Source: Undaria pinnatifida
Taxonomy: Eukaryota > Sar > Phaeophyceae > Laminariales > Alariaceae
DNA length: 64,000 nucleotides
Direction: 5' to 3'
Assembly (NCBI GenBank): GCA_012845835.1
Contig: JABAKD010000010.1
Span: 6,056,788-6,120,787 of the forward strand
The notes below the pieces were generated by a model that did not search any database, had not been told where the DNA came from, and saw nothing but the letters and a program-made list of their open reading frames with translations. Shown here piece after piece: positions 21,488-33,927 of the stretch. The translations under genes were made by a program, and so were the position numbers. Numbering within the stretch: position 1 is the stretch's first letter; each line of letters starts with the position of its first letter.

Positions 21488-24400
21488 ATGAAAGACCGAA
21501 AGACCTTTAAGACCCCTAGGCGGCCTTTCGAGAAGGAGCGCCTCGACTCGGAGCTTAAGCTATGCGGCGAGTATGGCCTCCGGTGCAAGCGCGAGATCTG
21601 GCGTGTACAGTTTGCGTTGGCCAAGATCCGTAAGGTGAGGGCAACGGAGCACGCGCGTGCTTGCATCAAGGATCGAGGAGGCGGGGGGAGAGGACAGAGA
21701 GAGCATGGCAATATGAATTGCTTTGCCCTCTCTGCTGCCACTGCTGTGAATGCCGCCTATGGCGTTTGTTCATGCTATTGAGCCGCCGGTAGCTTCATGG
21801 CTATTGTCTGTTCTCTCCAGTGTGCCGCCTACCGCGTCTACAGTAGTATGCAGCTGCGCTTAATTAAGAATTTCAGGCTGGAGTTTTAGACGAAAACAAG
21901 AACATGACGTCTTTTGTAATGAAAATAGTGTGGGACACACCCTGCGTTACGTAAGAATTCCAGCCTGGCCACGTCTAAGACATGCTTGAAGTGGTGTCGC
22001 ATACTGCTGTATTCACGAGTTGGTCGGGACAGATTTGCCTGCATCTTCGTTGAGCCAAAGGTATAGTTTTTTCGGCAGCAAAGTGGACTCACTACCGTAC
22101 CAGCAGGAGATGCAAGTGAACCAGAACAATGTCGGACCCAACAACAGGAAGAGCGCGAAATCAAAGCACGACTTGAAAAAAAAACAGGCATGCTGCCATT
22201 AATAAATACGAAGCAGTACTGTGTGCTGTTGTATAATACCGGTACAAAACTACAGCATGAGTGCCGAAGCGCAGAGTCGGGCACGCGCCCAGCTCTCCCA
22301 CCGGGATATATCCCCACTCGTCAAACCTTTTCATAAGACCTTCGATAGTCCGAGCCCACTGCGGTAGTGGAGAAGTGCGTCTGTCGTCAAACCATTCATA
22401 CGTGCTTTAGTCTCCGACGCGGGAACACGACACCCTGACCCTTGGGAGTTTTGTTTGATGCTGTGCAGGCATGTTTGCAGCGTATACAAACAATCAGTAC
22501 CGCGGTAGTTTATGAGTTTGTTGTCTTCGGGCTCTATAGGGACGGGGCGCGAATGCTACTGCCCAGAAAACTTGAGCCTCCTGCGTGAGGGACGGCAAAG
22601 ACTAGACTATAGACTGCTTGCTGATTGAGAGTAAAGATTTGTGCCGGGTATCATTCACGTTTACGGCCATGCTTTGTCATGACACGCGTTCTTCTACCAA
22701 AGCATTTTGTTTGGGGTTGCCATCAGGGAACGACGTCCGCGTCTCCTGGGTGTTGCCGGTCTTTCGGCCTTGCTATCCACCGAAATCGCGTATTGCATAG
22801 CCCATGACCCTGGAATATTTGCACGGGCCGCTTTGATCGCGCAACTTTGCTGAACCGTCGATGCAGCCGTAGATAATTTAGCTTGACCCGATCGGGAATG
22901 GAGTTGGTAAGCGTGTACCTTACCCATAGTTCTCTTAGCCGTAACCACGGTATTGAAGCGCGGCGCTCACCTCCCTCCGCGCCCCGTCGACTGTGGTAGC
23001 GCGTGGCCGATCACGCTCACATTGCCCGCAGCGTACCTACCTACCTACCCACCTACCTTCTCGTAGCTATCTAACGGAAGTGGTTCGCGATAAGAGACTT
23101 ACCGTGCGTGCGCTGGTGGCACCAAAAGTCTTTTCTTTGGGCGATGGGATCTGTGAATCGCGTTCGCCCTCTTTTCGAACGAATGTGATCTTCTAATTTC
23201 CACCTCGCCTAAAAATAGCAGGGCTGTTGACGGGGTCATGGTCCGGCCCGCGGATCAGGTCAGGCGGTATAAATAAATATCGTGGGTCGGGTAGGCTCGA
23301 GAGGTATTGAAATCTCAAGGGTCGGGTCGGATCTGATCAGGAGGATTTCCGGTATCACGGGTCGGGCTGGTTCAACCAAGCTGACCCGATCCGACCCGAC
23401 CCGCGAGGGGTGATCCGACCCGTGAAAGCCCTAAAAAATGAGGACCCCTTTCGAGTTTTCTGAAGCGTCCGCTAAGCACCAACGGACGCACACACACAAG
23501 TTTGACCACAGCAGTGACAAGTGTCCTGCTGCTCGAGTTCCTATTAATAGTAGCACCTTACTACAATATTTTATTTTGTGAACAGCGAAGTCGGGGGAGC
23601 GAAGCGACCGAGGATTTCTCAACCCTCTCTCGTATGTAGTAGTAGAGCGTGCGGGTCATGTGATACTGCAATGCTCACTGTTTAGCTCGTTCGTGTACCC
23701 CCCTCCCCTCCCTTCCTCCGCCCGTCGCTTCTTGTACCACCCTCCGGCAGGCTGCCCGCCAGCTCCTTACCCTGGACCAGAAAGACCCCAAGCGTCTGTT
23801 CGAGGGCCCCGCGCTGCTCCGCCGCATGACGCGGTTCGGTCTCCTCGGAGAGGACGAGAAGGAGCTCGACTTCGTGCTTCAGCTCACCACCGAGAAGATG
23901 CTCGAGCGGAGGCTTCAGACCAAGGTAAGGGCGTGCAAAGGAAGATATTGGATAGTTGTCATGACTCACACCTCGGACAGATTATCTAGACCGTCTACAG
24001 GAGAAATTACGACCTATTGTAGATCATCTACAGGACAGATCACGATCTAGATCATCTACAGATTAGATACCTACAGCTGCTGCCGTTATCAAATGTACGG
24101 GGTCTGAAAGGAACACAGATTCATCCCGGTACACATTTGCTCTGCTAGATGCTGCGAAAGCACCTGAGTTAAATCGACACACGACGCGTATGGAAATACG
24201 TGGAAGTTTGGTGAGCTAAAGCTTTATTTTTCCCCATCCGCCTGAGGATAAAATATATATATGTATATATATGCAGATCGTAGGACTCCCACCCGGCAAC
24301 ATGAACCAGACCACACAGATCTTACTTACGGATCTACTGTAGATCATCAAGTGGGGATCGATAATCTGTCCGACGTTTGAAATATTTTGATCCGAGAAGT

Positions 24401-26664
24401 GTTGGCCCTATCGCAGCTGGAGCCTTGGCCCAGAGAGAGGTAGCGCGGATAGCTGTTAGTTGCCCTGATTGGGAATGATGATGCGCGTGTTTGGTGGTCT
24501 GCTTGAGGAGGCGTCTCCCCTTTTGGGACCCATGTATACTATTGCTACTTGAACAAGAACTGCGGTCTAGTCGCTGTGGGAGCTTGTAGCCTCTGCGATC
24601 GTTGGTGCTACGGCGCGTGTCGTACAGCTCTTAGCCTTGGAGTCCAACATTTCACACCTCGGACAGATGGTGATCTATCATCTATTTCTAGATCGCCTAC
24701 AGCACGTTCCGTATCTGCCGTGTGAAATATTGTGCTGGATCTGGATATAGTAGAGTACAGATCCAACCGAGGTAACACGTGCTAGATCATGCAGATCGTA
24801 CGGCTTCTACCGGTTAATATGAGCTAGACCATTCAGATATTCCATGAAAGATGTAGGTCATCAAGTGGAATCGGTGATGTGCAGCCTCCACTAGCCTAAG
24901 CCCGCGCTAGTTATTTAGTTACTACGTGTAACCGATGCTGCAATCGTCGTGTGTACCCTGGTAGTGATCAATTTGTCCCTGTACTACGGCCAAGTCCGAA
25001 AAGGGGATTATCTTATGACTTGTGGCGTGGAGATTTCGCGGGCGAGAGGTGTTGGGTGCGCGCGCACACGCACGCACGTCTCTTAAAGCGTTGATGACTG
25101 AGCGGAAGTTTTTTTTTCTGCACGGGGAGGCGTTGCTTTTGGCGTCGTTGCCCTTTCTCTCTCGAGAGTCGAAATTTTTGTTGCGCCGTTTTCTTAGTAT
25201 TCGTCAAACGCCAGTCATGTCCAGGGGTTTATACTTGTTACATGCACCGGTGGGTCATGGATTGGTTGTGCTGATTTGTTGCTTTTCATCCGACGCTAGT
25301 TATGGCCCAATGGTTTGATGCGTCACGAACGAGCATGTGTTGATGATCGTCACCACCGTCTGTGGTAGGGATCGCATGGCACGATGCGTCGCGTTCTCCA
25401 CGCCGTGTGTTGTCGGGGGGAAGAGGTGATCCCAGTGGGAGGGACAAGACCACGTTTCCGCCTCGTATTGTTTGGTGAAACAGTTTTTTTGTACTTTATT
25501 TTGACAATACACTATACTACAGCTGTGAGATCGAGGAAGTCGACGAAAGTCATATTTGCAAGCTGTGTGTGTATGATACCCCGATCGAGTGTTACGGGTG
25601 GTATGTCCTCATGAAGGATATTGACGGGTGACTCCCCCTGGTGGTTCCTCATGAAGGATATAGACCAGTGACTTCCTAGTGGTAGCTGCTGCAGTTCCAG
25701 GGTCAACGAGGTGATTTCTACTAGGACAATCGTTTTATTATCGCAAAAGTGTTGCGTGGATAGCGAGGCAGGAAAATCTTCCTCCTTGTATCAAGTCATG
25801 TCATTAACCCCTTGACAACTGGTAACCCGTTTTTGGGGACAAATTGCTCGGGTTTAGTATAAGGACGGGTTAGGGGCTCTAAAGGGGTTAACCCCACTAC
25901 TGCGACTCTACGATGGCGCTGTGCATTACTTTCAAGCCCCCGCTTGTGTCTCCGTCATGAGCCTTTCTTGGACGACTGGTCTCTATCCCGAACTGACCTA
26001 ACTTAGGGCTCGGGTAAGCTGACATCGCGTGCGATGCCTCTCTTCTTTGGGTTGCTGTTACACTCTCGCTTGCCATGTTTATTGAGCCTGTTTTTTTTTT
26101 CGCTGGATGGCTCTCGACGTTGTTTCTTGTCCCCTCAGGTATTCAAGCAGGGTCTGGCCAAGTCCATCCACCACGCCCGTGTGCTGATCAAGCAGCGCCA
26201 CATCAGGTAGGTTCAATTGGATGTTGGGGTGTCAGGAGCCTCTGGTCTAGGCTGGTAGTTTATCCTTGTATCCGTTGTGCTGTTCATAGCATTTCTTTGG
26301 GCATAAGTGGGCTTATTCACGATCTTAAGAGTGGCCTTGTCGGGCACTATTTCGAGCACAACAATAAGTGTGTGTATGAGGACAACACTTGCGGTAGAGT
26401 ATTGCTGTAAATGCTTTGCTCACCGTTTTTGCTCGTGTTTCTGCCTCTGCCTCTTCTCCCGCTGCTTCGTTGTACGAAAAAACCAGGGTGGGCAAGCAGC
26501 TCGTGAACGTGCCTCAGTTTATGGTCCGCATGGATTCCGAGAAGCACATCGACTTCTCCATCACCTCCCCGTACGGGCAGGGCAGGCCCGGACGCGTCGC
26601 CCGCAAGCGCGCGGCGAACAAGGCCGCCGCCGGTGGCGGAGACGACGAAGAGTCGGACGAGTAA
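21488..26664 (+). CDS. RPS9: 40S ribosomal protein S9 (uS4), 4 exons
   Basis: Small-subunit ribosomal protein S9/uS4, a primary 18S rRNA binder needed for 40S assembly and decoding fidelity. Exons: 21488-21634, 23751-23924, 26139-26206, 26487-26664 (TAA stop). Donors are GTGAGG, GTAAGG and GTAGGT; acceptors are CAG, CAG and CAG. Junction phases are 0, 0 and 2, and the joined frame stays open for 188 residues, against 194 in human. Visible family blocks are [15 protein letters not shown] near the N-terminus, [34 protein letters not shown] (start of the S4 RNA-binding region), [20 protein letters not shown] (the S4 core), and an acidic GDDEESDE tail. The start is the weak point: ATG at 21488 gives MKDRKTF, but AG sites at 21493-21494 and 21501-21502 could be acceptors for a short upstream first exon that I could not place. 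Introns 1 and 2 are about 2.1 and 2.2 kb and hold a hAT-like repeat, a SINE and a TTAA MITE. Confidence 0.95.
23219..23433 (+). mobile_element. hAT-like GGGTC element, copy c, RPS9 intron 1
   Basis: Starts CAGGGCTGTTGACGGGGTC and ends GACCCGTGAAAGCCCTA. Flanks AAAAATAG and AAAAATGA are a near-perfect 8 bp duplication. Confidence 0.78.
23960..24905. repeat. GATCT-rich direct repeats, RPS9 intron 2
   Basis: CACCTCGGACAGAT, GATCTA-TCATCTA, GCAGATCGTA-GG-CT-C-ACC and GTAG-TCATCAAGTGG recur at 23968-24365 and 24655-24870. The first copy is split by SINE family 2. A relative lies at 47030-47215. Confidence 0.6.
24137..24250 (+). mobile_element. SINE family 2 copy in RPS9 intron 2
   Basis: GCTGCGAAAGCACCTGAGTT, AAATCGACACACGACGCGTA and CTAAAGCTTTATTTTTCCCC, ending CCTGAGGATAAAA. 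The A tail has become an AT microsatellite. It splits a GATCT-rich repeat. Confidence 0.75.
25804..25891. mobile_element. 88 bp MITE with TTAA ends (piggyBac-like), RPS9 intron 2
   Basis: TTAACCCCTTGACAACTGG at the left and GGGGCTCTAAAGGGGTTAA at the right. TTAA at both ends plus CCCCTT-AAGGGG inverted repeats fits piggyBac-type TTAA target duplication. Nearly the same as 58717-58806. Confidence 0.75.
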
Positions 26665-27743
26665 GCCTGGCATGACGTAACAGCCATGCTGTCGGCGACC
26701 CTGCAAGCAATACTTCCCTTTCCGGCCTTCCCTCATCGGGGTGGGTACCCTCTTTTTCGGGGAAATCCCCTTGCTGAGGCGGTCTAAGGGCTGTGAATCA
26801 AAGCATGCAATAATTGAGGCTACACCCGGCTTCCTTTTGGCCTTCTCTGTGACGCGATAGTTAGTCTTCGTCTTTGGGGGAGGGCGCCGGGGCCGGAACG
26901 TTCTGGGAGGGGCGTCTCGGTCTAGGTTTACTGGATTTGTTGGGAGTGGATTTTTTCTCTCTTCTTTGTTATGCTGTTGCTGCTTCTGTCGTTCGAGCAG
27001 AGGTTGTTTTGGTCGTCGTTTTCACCGACGGCGGCCATGAGGGATCATTGACGTGGCCCCTTCCTCCCCCCCGTTGGCGTCTTTTGTGTCTCTTCGGCTG
27101 GGTGGGGGTCGGGTCTACAAAGAGGGAATCAGAGGGCCCTGCTTTAATGTCAAAACCGACAAACCACATCATGTCTTTTTTTTCACCTATGTTTCGAGAT
27201 CATTTACGGAACACAGCTTCTGCGTTCGTTTTTTACCCGGTGTGCTCTCTCGGGTTCTGCGAAGGATGAAACTGTTTTGGTCGCCACCCGAACGGAGGCC
27301 CGTTTTTTGTGTGTGGGTTAGCACCAAACCATGCTTGCACGTTACTCGTACACCTTTTTTTCCCCACCGTCAACATTGCCGTACTAGGGCAGTATTCATG
27401 GTGTAACGGAGATCAACTGTTATGGCAGGATGAACTATCAAACAAAAAAGGGGGGACAACAAAGCACCCGCTTTTGTTTAATAGCGTTTGACTCAAGTTT
27501 ATTTTGTTGGCTGGTCCTACCAGGTATGCGAGCCTCAATCGAACCCAGGAGTCGTAGCGTAGGAGAGCTCGCCTGAAAGGTGGCGATGCTTTCCTTTTTT
27601 GACGAGTGTGTGATTTCATCCTGTTAACAATAGATCTCCGTCACAGGTATTTTTGGAGATATATTGCCGAATAAGTTGTCCCCCTCCCCCCCTCCTTTCA
27701 CCCCCCGTTGATATTTTTTTTGTTAATATTACACCATAACCAG
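26665..27743. other. RPS9 3' flank, no gene
   Basis: T-rich in places (27170-27185, 27352-27362). No AATAAA is seen within the first 150 bp after the stop. Confidence 0.5.
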
Positions 27744-28295
27744 TGACCCATAGTCAGCGCTGACTATGGGTCAGAGGTTAACCCCTTGAGGACCTCAAAA
27801 ACCCCTCCCCCCCTGCTAATTAATTCCAAGTCGTTTTTCCCAAAAACGTATTTCCAGCGGTAACGGCGTTACAACCCTTTAGAGCCCCCGAATCTCTCCC
27901 TGTACTAAATTCAATTATATCTGTCCCCAGAAATGGTTTCCAGTTCTAAAGGCGTTGAGTGTTTGCATTTTTAACAAAAAGAGCACAATCCGGGGTCCCG
28001 CCTGGCTGTCATGTTACTGGACCCTAGTAGGCTGACTATGGGTCATAGGTTAATCCCTGGAGAACCCTAAAAACCCTTCCCAATACAAATTCCGAGTAAT
28101 TTTGTCCCAAAAACGGGTTTCCAGCGGTAAAGGCGTTACAACCCCTTTAGAGCCCCCGAATCTCCCTGTACTAAACTCAGATAAGTTTGCCCCCAAAGGG
28201 TTTCCAGTTTCAAAGGCTTTTGCATTTTTAACAAAATAAAAACACGATCCGGGGTCCCCCCTCTGGCTGTTATGTTGCCGGACCCTAGTAGCTCA
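27744..28295. repeat. Tandem pair of ~275 bp units with a perfect 30 bp palindrome
   Basis: Two head-to-tail units (about 27760-28020 and 28030-28290) share ACCCTAGTAGGCTGACTATG, CCAGCGGTAA-GGCGTTACAA, TAGAGCCCCCGAATCTC and GGGGTCCC-CTGGCTGT. Both contain a decayed TTAA MITE. 27744-27773 is a perfect palindrome with half-site TGACCCATAGTCAGC. Confidence 0.75.
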
Positions 28296-29844
28296 AGGGT
28301 TGCAAGTTGCAATGCCTTTACTTTGATCAGCGCTGCCGATATACTAGTTACACTCGGATGGACCGACGTGCTCCACCGGGATTGTGTGCCTTGTCTTGCC
28401 CCCGTCGCGTCCGACCAAGTCATATCATGAATTTCATTCAAGGTAGCATTTTTCCTAAAAATGGCAAGAAGGAATCTTGAGGAGATTTATTTGAAACCCC
28501 TTTCGAGAAAAAGAAAAAATGGGACTTGCGACGCAAAACCTATTGATGGGAAAAACTGCCGATTGCAGCATCGGCCACATGAAGCGACCCGAGCTGCTGG
28601 TGGTGTAGGAGAGGTGTTTGAACCGTGAAAGCCAAGAAGTCGTGAGACAAAGTGTGAGGCATGACGATACTCGGATTGCCTCAAGCTTTGTTCGTAGACA
28701 CTTTTGATTAGATCGATCGCGCTCGTTGCTTCTTGATCCGTATCAAGATGGGTCGCCCGAAAGCGGTCGTTTGTTTCCGTTAAATGTGCACCATATGTAC
28801 CTACTCTATCTCGTAGTCAGCGCTGACTGTGGGAGAGTGGTTGTGTATGGGGTGCATTGGCTCGCAAGCTTGACGCCTAGCTCAACAGTCATTCCATCAA
28901 GGTCGACTCTGCGATAGAGCGCAGCTAGCTGTGGAGCGATACAATAGTACCGGATAAATCATCGGAAGTTCGCTGGTGTTTTCTTGTATTTAGATTAGTA
29001 TATTATCGCCTTCATGCACCGCACCGTACTCTCTGTACGATGGGTACGAAATCACTTGCGCTCTACACTTTAAGGAAAGCCGGGCACTTGGGACATTCAC
29101 TGGGAGCTAATGGCAACGTCCTTACGTCACCGAACGTGACTTGCGAACAGGTACACAGTCAACGTCCTAACGTCACCAAACATGATTTGCGGATCGAGGT
29201 ACAGCTAGTGACGGTCTGCCATGAACGCTCTAATGTGCACTTACTTGCTTGCGAGACGCGTGCAGCGATAGAGGTTGCACCACGTTTTTTTCAGAGGTTA
29301 CTGACTTTTAATAGCTTTATAATAAGACGTCTCCCGAAAACCGTTTTGGGAGGAGAAAATGAAACCGCCAGAATCGTATGAAAATCCCATGCCGTGTCGG
29401 TACACAACACATAATATCTCATGACAAAAAAAAACAGGCCTATTTCCGGCGATTTTTGGTGTAGGAAGCCCGTCACTCAGAAGCCACTTCAGGCGAAAAT
29501 GGCTACCTCTACAGCAGTAGTACGTGCCTTGACCGACCTCTGACAGGCCTCCACAACATCCAAAACCCTCCTCGTGTGAGTCCGACCAGGCAGAAAATTG
29601 CGTGCACCGAGCGCGAAACACCCGTGTGCGTGACCTTTTTCCGGCCAGGCGATTAAAAGGGTGAGCTGCGTTCCTGCTAAGAAAACCACTTGCGAGGCGA
29701 ACTTCGCTGGGGTGGGGGGACAGGGGTGGGATTGAAATACCACCTTTACCGAAGAGCCCCATCACGTGAAGAGATGACATAGCTACAAACGGACAGTGGG
29801 GTGCCGAACAAAGCTTGAGATCAGGGCGGGAGGGGGGGAGTGTA
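28296..29844. other. No gene recognised
   Basis: GTAGTCAGCGCTGACTGTGG at 28814-28833 is a near copy of the 27.7 kb palindrome. A minus-strand frame at 29743-29489 looks weakly protein-like but has no family support. Confidence 0.5.
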
Positions 29845-30110
29845 CTCGATATTTATGCAAGGCTGTAGTCGTATGGCCGTAGAGTGTACTCGATACTCAT
29901 GCAAGGCTGTAGTCGTATGGCCCTAGACCCTCGCATCCCTACAATGGCGGGACAGAGCACATCGGGTTTTCACCGACCAGGCAGAGGCGGCGGCGGGGGG
30001 GGGGGGGGGGAGGCTACTCATTTGTTGCTTGGCCTAGTCATTTGACCATTGACCACGCATGCATCCCTTTCGAGACGGAGCACCGTTCCTACTCCTAATA
30101 GAGACACCTC
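29845..30110 (+). repeat. Dispersed repeat CCCTCGCATCCCT with poly-G
   Basis: Contains a doubled GTACTCGATA-ATGCAAGGCTGTAGTCGTAT unit, CCCTCGCATCCCTACAATG, CGGGACAGAGCACATCGGG, a poly-G tract and TTGCTTGGCCTAGTCATTTG. Confidence 0.65.
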
Positions 30111-30599
30111 CAACATTTGGGCGCTCATTACGCTTCTTCCATGTACTAGAGATCTAAAAACTGTTTGCGTATCCTATCCCCGTCCTGTTTCGCCGTCTGC
30201 GGCCACCATCTATCTCTAAGGATGGCAATCAATCGTTTTCTCGCTACTCTCTATCTATTCTACCAAACTCTTCCATGTCAGATAAATGTCTACTTTCCTC
30301 GTCTCAAACGCATCCCGTTCCTCCTTGTATATTTCACATTCTTCTACCATGTGAGTCCTATACTCTCTATTGTTGTTCCACGCGGGCACATATTTGTCGC
30401 CACGTCCTCCTCCTCCCGTCTACTGGTGTATCTCTTTCGTTTTCCTGGTAGGTCCAGGTCCCCTACACGAAATCTCAGTTTCAGCGTTTTCGCGTAGACC
30501 GTTGGGCCGTGCAGATAGATACGTTTTCATTTAAATATCTTCCCTCAACTCCCCGTATATCTCTATTAATGAGTGCTTCTCCTCTTTCACCTAAAATCT

Positions 30600-32345
30600 T
30601 ATAGCGCTTGCCTTTCCGCAGAGGGGGGAGGGGGGGGGTTGAAATACCACCTTTTACAGAGAAGTCCCGCAAACTTTTGATTGCGATAATACAGCGATAC
30701 AAACAGGCAGTCCGGGTCCGATGCATGAGGAATGAGAAAACCCAAAGACCCAAAACAAACGTCTTCTAGTTATTATCTCCTCCCTGAAAAACGCGAGACC
30801 ACAATCTACACGCGTTTCGAGAACAGCAAACCTTCAAAGTCGTTCTACGTTAGCCCCCCCCAACTTTTCTCAAGACGAAATCGCCGGTTTTGAAACCAGC
30901 ATCCGGCCGTGTCCCCGGAAATACGATGCCCCTTGCCACCTCGACGTCGCCAATCGTTCGATAGTCCTCTGCAAAACAAAGAAACAGATGAAGATATTTT
31001 CTTCGTAGCATCCTTCCTCGTGTGGCGCGGCCATGATGCTGAATCACTGAATCAGATGATGAAACTTTCGGCCAAGAAAATCGTTGGCTTCGGGGGAAGG
31101 CTATCGTAGAATCAGTCTTCACACGGGACGATTTTCAGCCAGGAGACGACGTCGGAATCGCACGTTTAGAGCGAATTCTTCGCGTGAAAGTCCGCCCCCC
31201 AGCATAGTGCGCAACCGCTCGTCTGTTGAGGAGCGCCGAACGACGCTAGGGACCATGGTTTGGGGGTGGGAGGGGGGGGGGGGGGGGGGGGGGGTAATTT
31301 GAAAAGAGGTACCCTCGTCATCGAAAAGACCCACCACCTGAAGAGATTATACCAATAACACATGTATACAAACAGACAGTCCGGGTCCGATGCATGACAA
31401 GGAATTAGAAGGGTCAAATGTCTTCCAGATCTGCCTGAAAAATACGAGACCAAAACCTGTACCGGGTACATACGATAGATACGCTTTCGAGAAGGACGGA
31501 GATTCACAGGAGAGACTTCGTAGACAAGTCGGAATTGGACGTTTAGAGTCATTTCTTCAGGTGAACATTTGCCCGTACCTAGCATAGTGTGCAAACCGCT
31601 TATTTTGTCTGTTGAACCGCCGTACAAAGTTTGAGACCATAGTTCGGCGGGGGGGAAGGTGGGGGGGGGGGGGGGGGGGGGGGTTGAGTTGAAAAACCAC
31701 CCTCTCCTTATCGAAAAGTCCCACTGCCTGAAGAGGCAACACGAGTATACAAACAGAGACAGTCTAGGTCCAATGCATAAAGAAGGGGATTGGTCAAGCC
31801 AAACGCCTTCTACGCCTGTTTCCTCCGAAAAACAAATGATATCAAAACCTATAATACGCGTTCGCGAGAAAAACACTGAAGCCAAAGCATCATGCAGGAG
31901 AAATTTTACGCACGAACGTGTTAAAAAAAAGTGGGACCTTATTATATAGCGGCTTCTTGCCGAAAAATTCTTCCCGCGCGTAGCGCGCAAACCTCTTGCT
32001 ACGTCTCGAGGCGCCGAACAAAGCTTGAGACCAGTTTGGGGAGAGAGGGGGGGGGGGACCTCCCACCGAAAAGTTCCCCCAGAAGCATAAAGCATATGCC
32101 ACGCACGGTAGGATGCACCAAATTTTGTTCTGAGATTGCTCGCTTGAGGGAGTTCCATACCTCGTCACCCCCCAAAGAAAGGGCGAGTTATTTTCTTTTT
32201 TTCGGGGGGGGGCGGGGGGGGTAGGGGGGTTGAAATTAAAAAAAAAAAAAAAATCGCTCGTACCGAAAAGTTTCAAAGCGTCTTAAGAGCTAAATACGGC
32301 AACGTATCGATAGACAGTCCACGTCCAAGTCCGCGCCCAAGGCAT
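30600..32345. repeat. Tandem array of 390-400 bp units anchored on long poly-G tracts
   Basis: G tracts at about 30619, 31272-31294 (23 G), 31661-31683 (23 G), 32048-32057 and 32203-32231 recur in similar surroundings: before them GTTTGAGACCATRGTT, after them TTGAAA-ACC, then ATCGAAAAG-CCCAC, CCTGAAGAG, ATACAAACAGACAGTC, GGGTCCGATGCATGA and AAATACGAGACCAAAACCT. The middle units are 388-400 bp apart. A relative sits at 29680-29830. Confidence 0.75.
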
Positions 32346-32984
32346 GCGAAACGGGGGAATGCACTAAAGGCCAAAAAGTCCCCCCCTCCCCCCTCCCCTG
32401 GAGAGGTGACATCCATGGGTACATACCGACGGGCTCGGGCTCGTTGCATGTATATGTATCTGTTGTCTTGGTATGGACCCGTCCTTTCTACCCAACATCA
32501 TCGATCATCAGCACATTCATCCGTAGTGTCCGTTCTGGATCTCCGCCTCAGAGAGATAGATGCAAGTGGTGTGTGTTGGATCCACGCGCAAGTATGTGGG
32601 GTAAGAACAAGGCCAGGGGTCAGGACGAAGAGCTTTTTTTTTTCCAGTAGTGCCGCCTCCGGATGGAAGTTACCCCCTCTTTAGTTCGTTGGGAGACATA
32701 TAAATGCGACCGATACTACACAGCAAGCAAGTACGTACGACTTGCGCTGCGGCAGAGACGGCATTTTTTTTTGTTTTCGTTCAAAAAAAAAAACCTCCTC
32801 CGTCTGAAAAGGACGGGGGGCTCCTCAACCCAACCACATCTTTGGAACAATGGGATTGTTTTTCCAGCGTTTTTCTTGGTATTTTGCTTTAACAAGCCAC
32901 GGGATGTTTCCTCGGGGTTGCACTTTTCACCTTTCTTTGTCGACTTTCGTGTTTGGGTGAGATATACAGAGCCCCTCCAGCGAT

Positions 32985-33086
32985 TGTTGCAAGACTTAGT
33001 TTGGGTAGGCAGTTGATTAACCATTTATTTGCAAGCAAGTGGTGGTCAAACGGATAATACCCTTGGTTCCTAGTTCCTTGGCAACA
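32985..33086 (+). repeat. Solo LTR related to the miniature element
   Basis: TGTTGC...GCAACA, about 102 bp. It shares CTTAGTTTGGGTA, GATTAACC, GCAAG and GTGGTCAAACGGAT with the 84 bp LTRs at 35.6 and 35.9 kb. It has small insertions relative to them and no second copy beside it. Confidence 0.6.
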
Positions 33087-33356
33087 AACTGTACCCTGCT
33101 TGCTGCTGCTGCTGCTGCTTGCTGTTGGTCTACCGACCAACTCCTGTAGTAGTGTGAGCGGCATGTCTTACAACAACGACAGTGAGTGAGTGCTGTTTGC
33201 TAACCGATGCCAACCCAACCTATAACAACATATATAATATAGGCCAGGGGCCGAAGTCAGAGGAGGTGCGGGGTCCACTTAGGCACCGCGGAAAATAAAC
33301 CTCCGACACTCTGTCGTACGGAACTTTTTTGAGAGGGGGGGGACGTGTGAAAAAAA

Positions 33357-33927
33357 CAGCGCCTTTCTCACGGGTCGCTCGTGATCCGACCCGCTCGTCG
33401 CGGGTCAGGAAAGGTTCTCGACAACAACTCGCGGATGGAGTGATGGAGTGATGGAGTGACGGAGTGATGGAGTGATGGAGTGGTCGGGTCGGGCTACGAT
33501 AGGGATATTAAGGTATTATTATGCCTTTTTTTGCCTGAAATGGTTTCTGAACGACGGGCCTCCTTAACCCAGAAATCGTCGGAACAAAAGGGCCATTTTT
33601 TTTCTTTATTCTCGTGATTTTCGTCGTGTACCTAGGCCATGCATGGGATCTGTTCATCCTGTATCATACTTGTAGCAGTTTTTTTTCTTCTCCAGATCAG
33701 CTTTTGGACTTAGAGAGGCCTTAAGCTCTCAAATTGAGGAACCTTGAAGAAAAAATGTGGCGCACCTCTAGAGCGTAGCACGCGTCTCGGGTCGGGCTAC
33801 GGGGTGATCAAACTGCCATGCATGGGTCAGCTCGGGCCGGGACAGGAGGAGCTCAAGTCTCACGGGTCGGGTCGGGTGACCCCGTTCCGATCCGACCCGC
33901 GAGAAGTGATCCGGCCCGTATGACAAG
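33357..33927 (-). mobile_element. hAT-like GGGTC element, copy d, split by a nested MITE
   Basis: Starts CAGCGCCTTTCTCACGGGTC and ends GGCCCGTATGACAAGCCTCGG, with A-rich flanks on both sides. A TGCTACGATAG MITE (33493-33782) is inserted in the interior, bounded by TCGGGTCGGG on each side. An ATGGAGTG array (33436-33482) is present. Confidence 0.7.
33493..33782 (+). mobile_element. MITE family TGCTACGATAG, copy 2 (nested)
   Basis: GCTACGATAGGGATA at the left, TAGAGCGTAGCACGCGTC at the right; body as in copy 1. It lies inside hAT-like copy d with TCGGGTCGGG at both edges, so it is younger than that element. Confidence 0.78.

Noticed and set aside
30165-30497. 110-residue hydrophobic ORF as a membrane protein
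   Set aside because: T/C-rich DNA gives hydrophobic codons; no other support.
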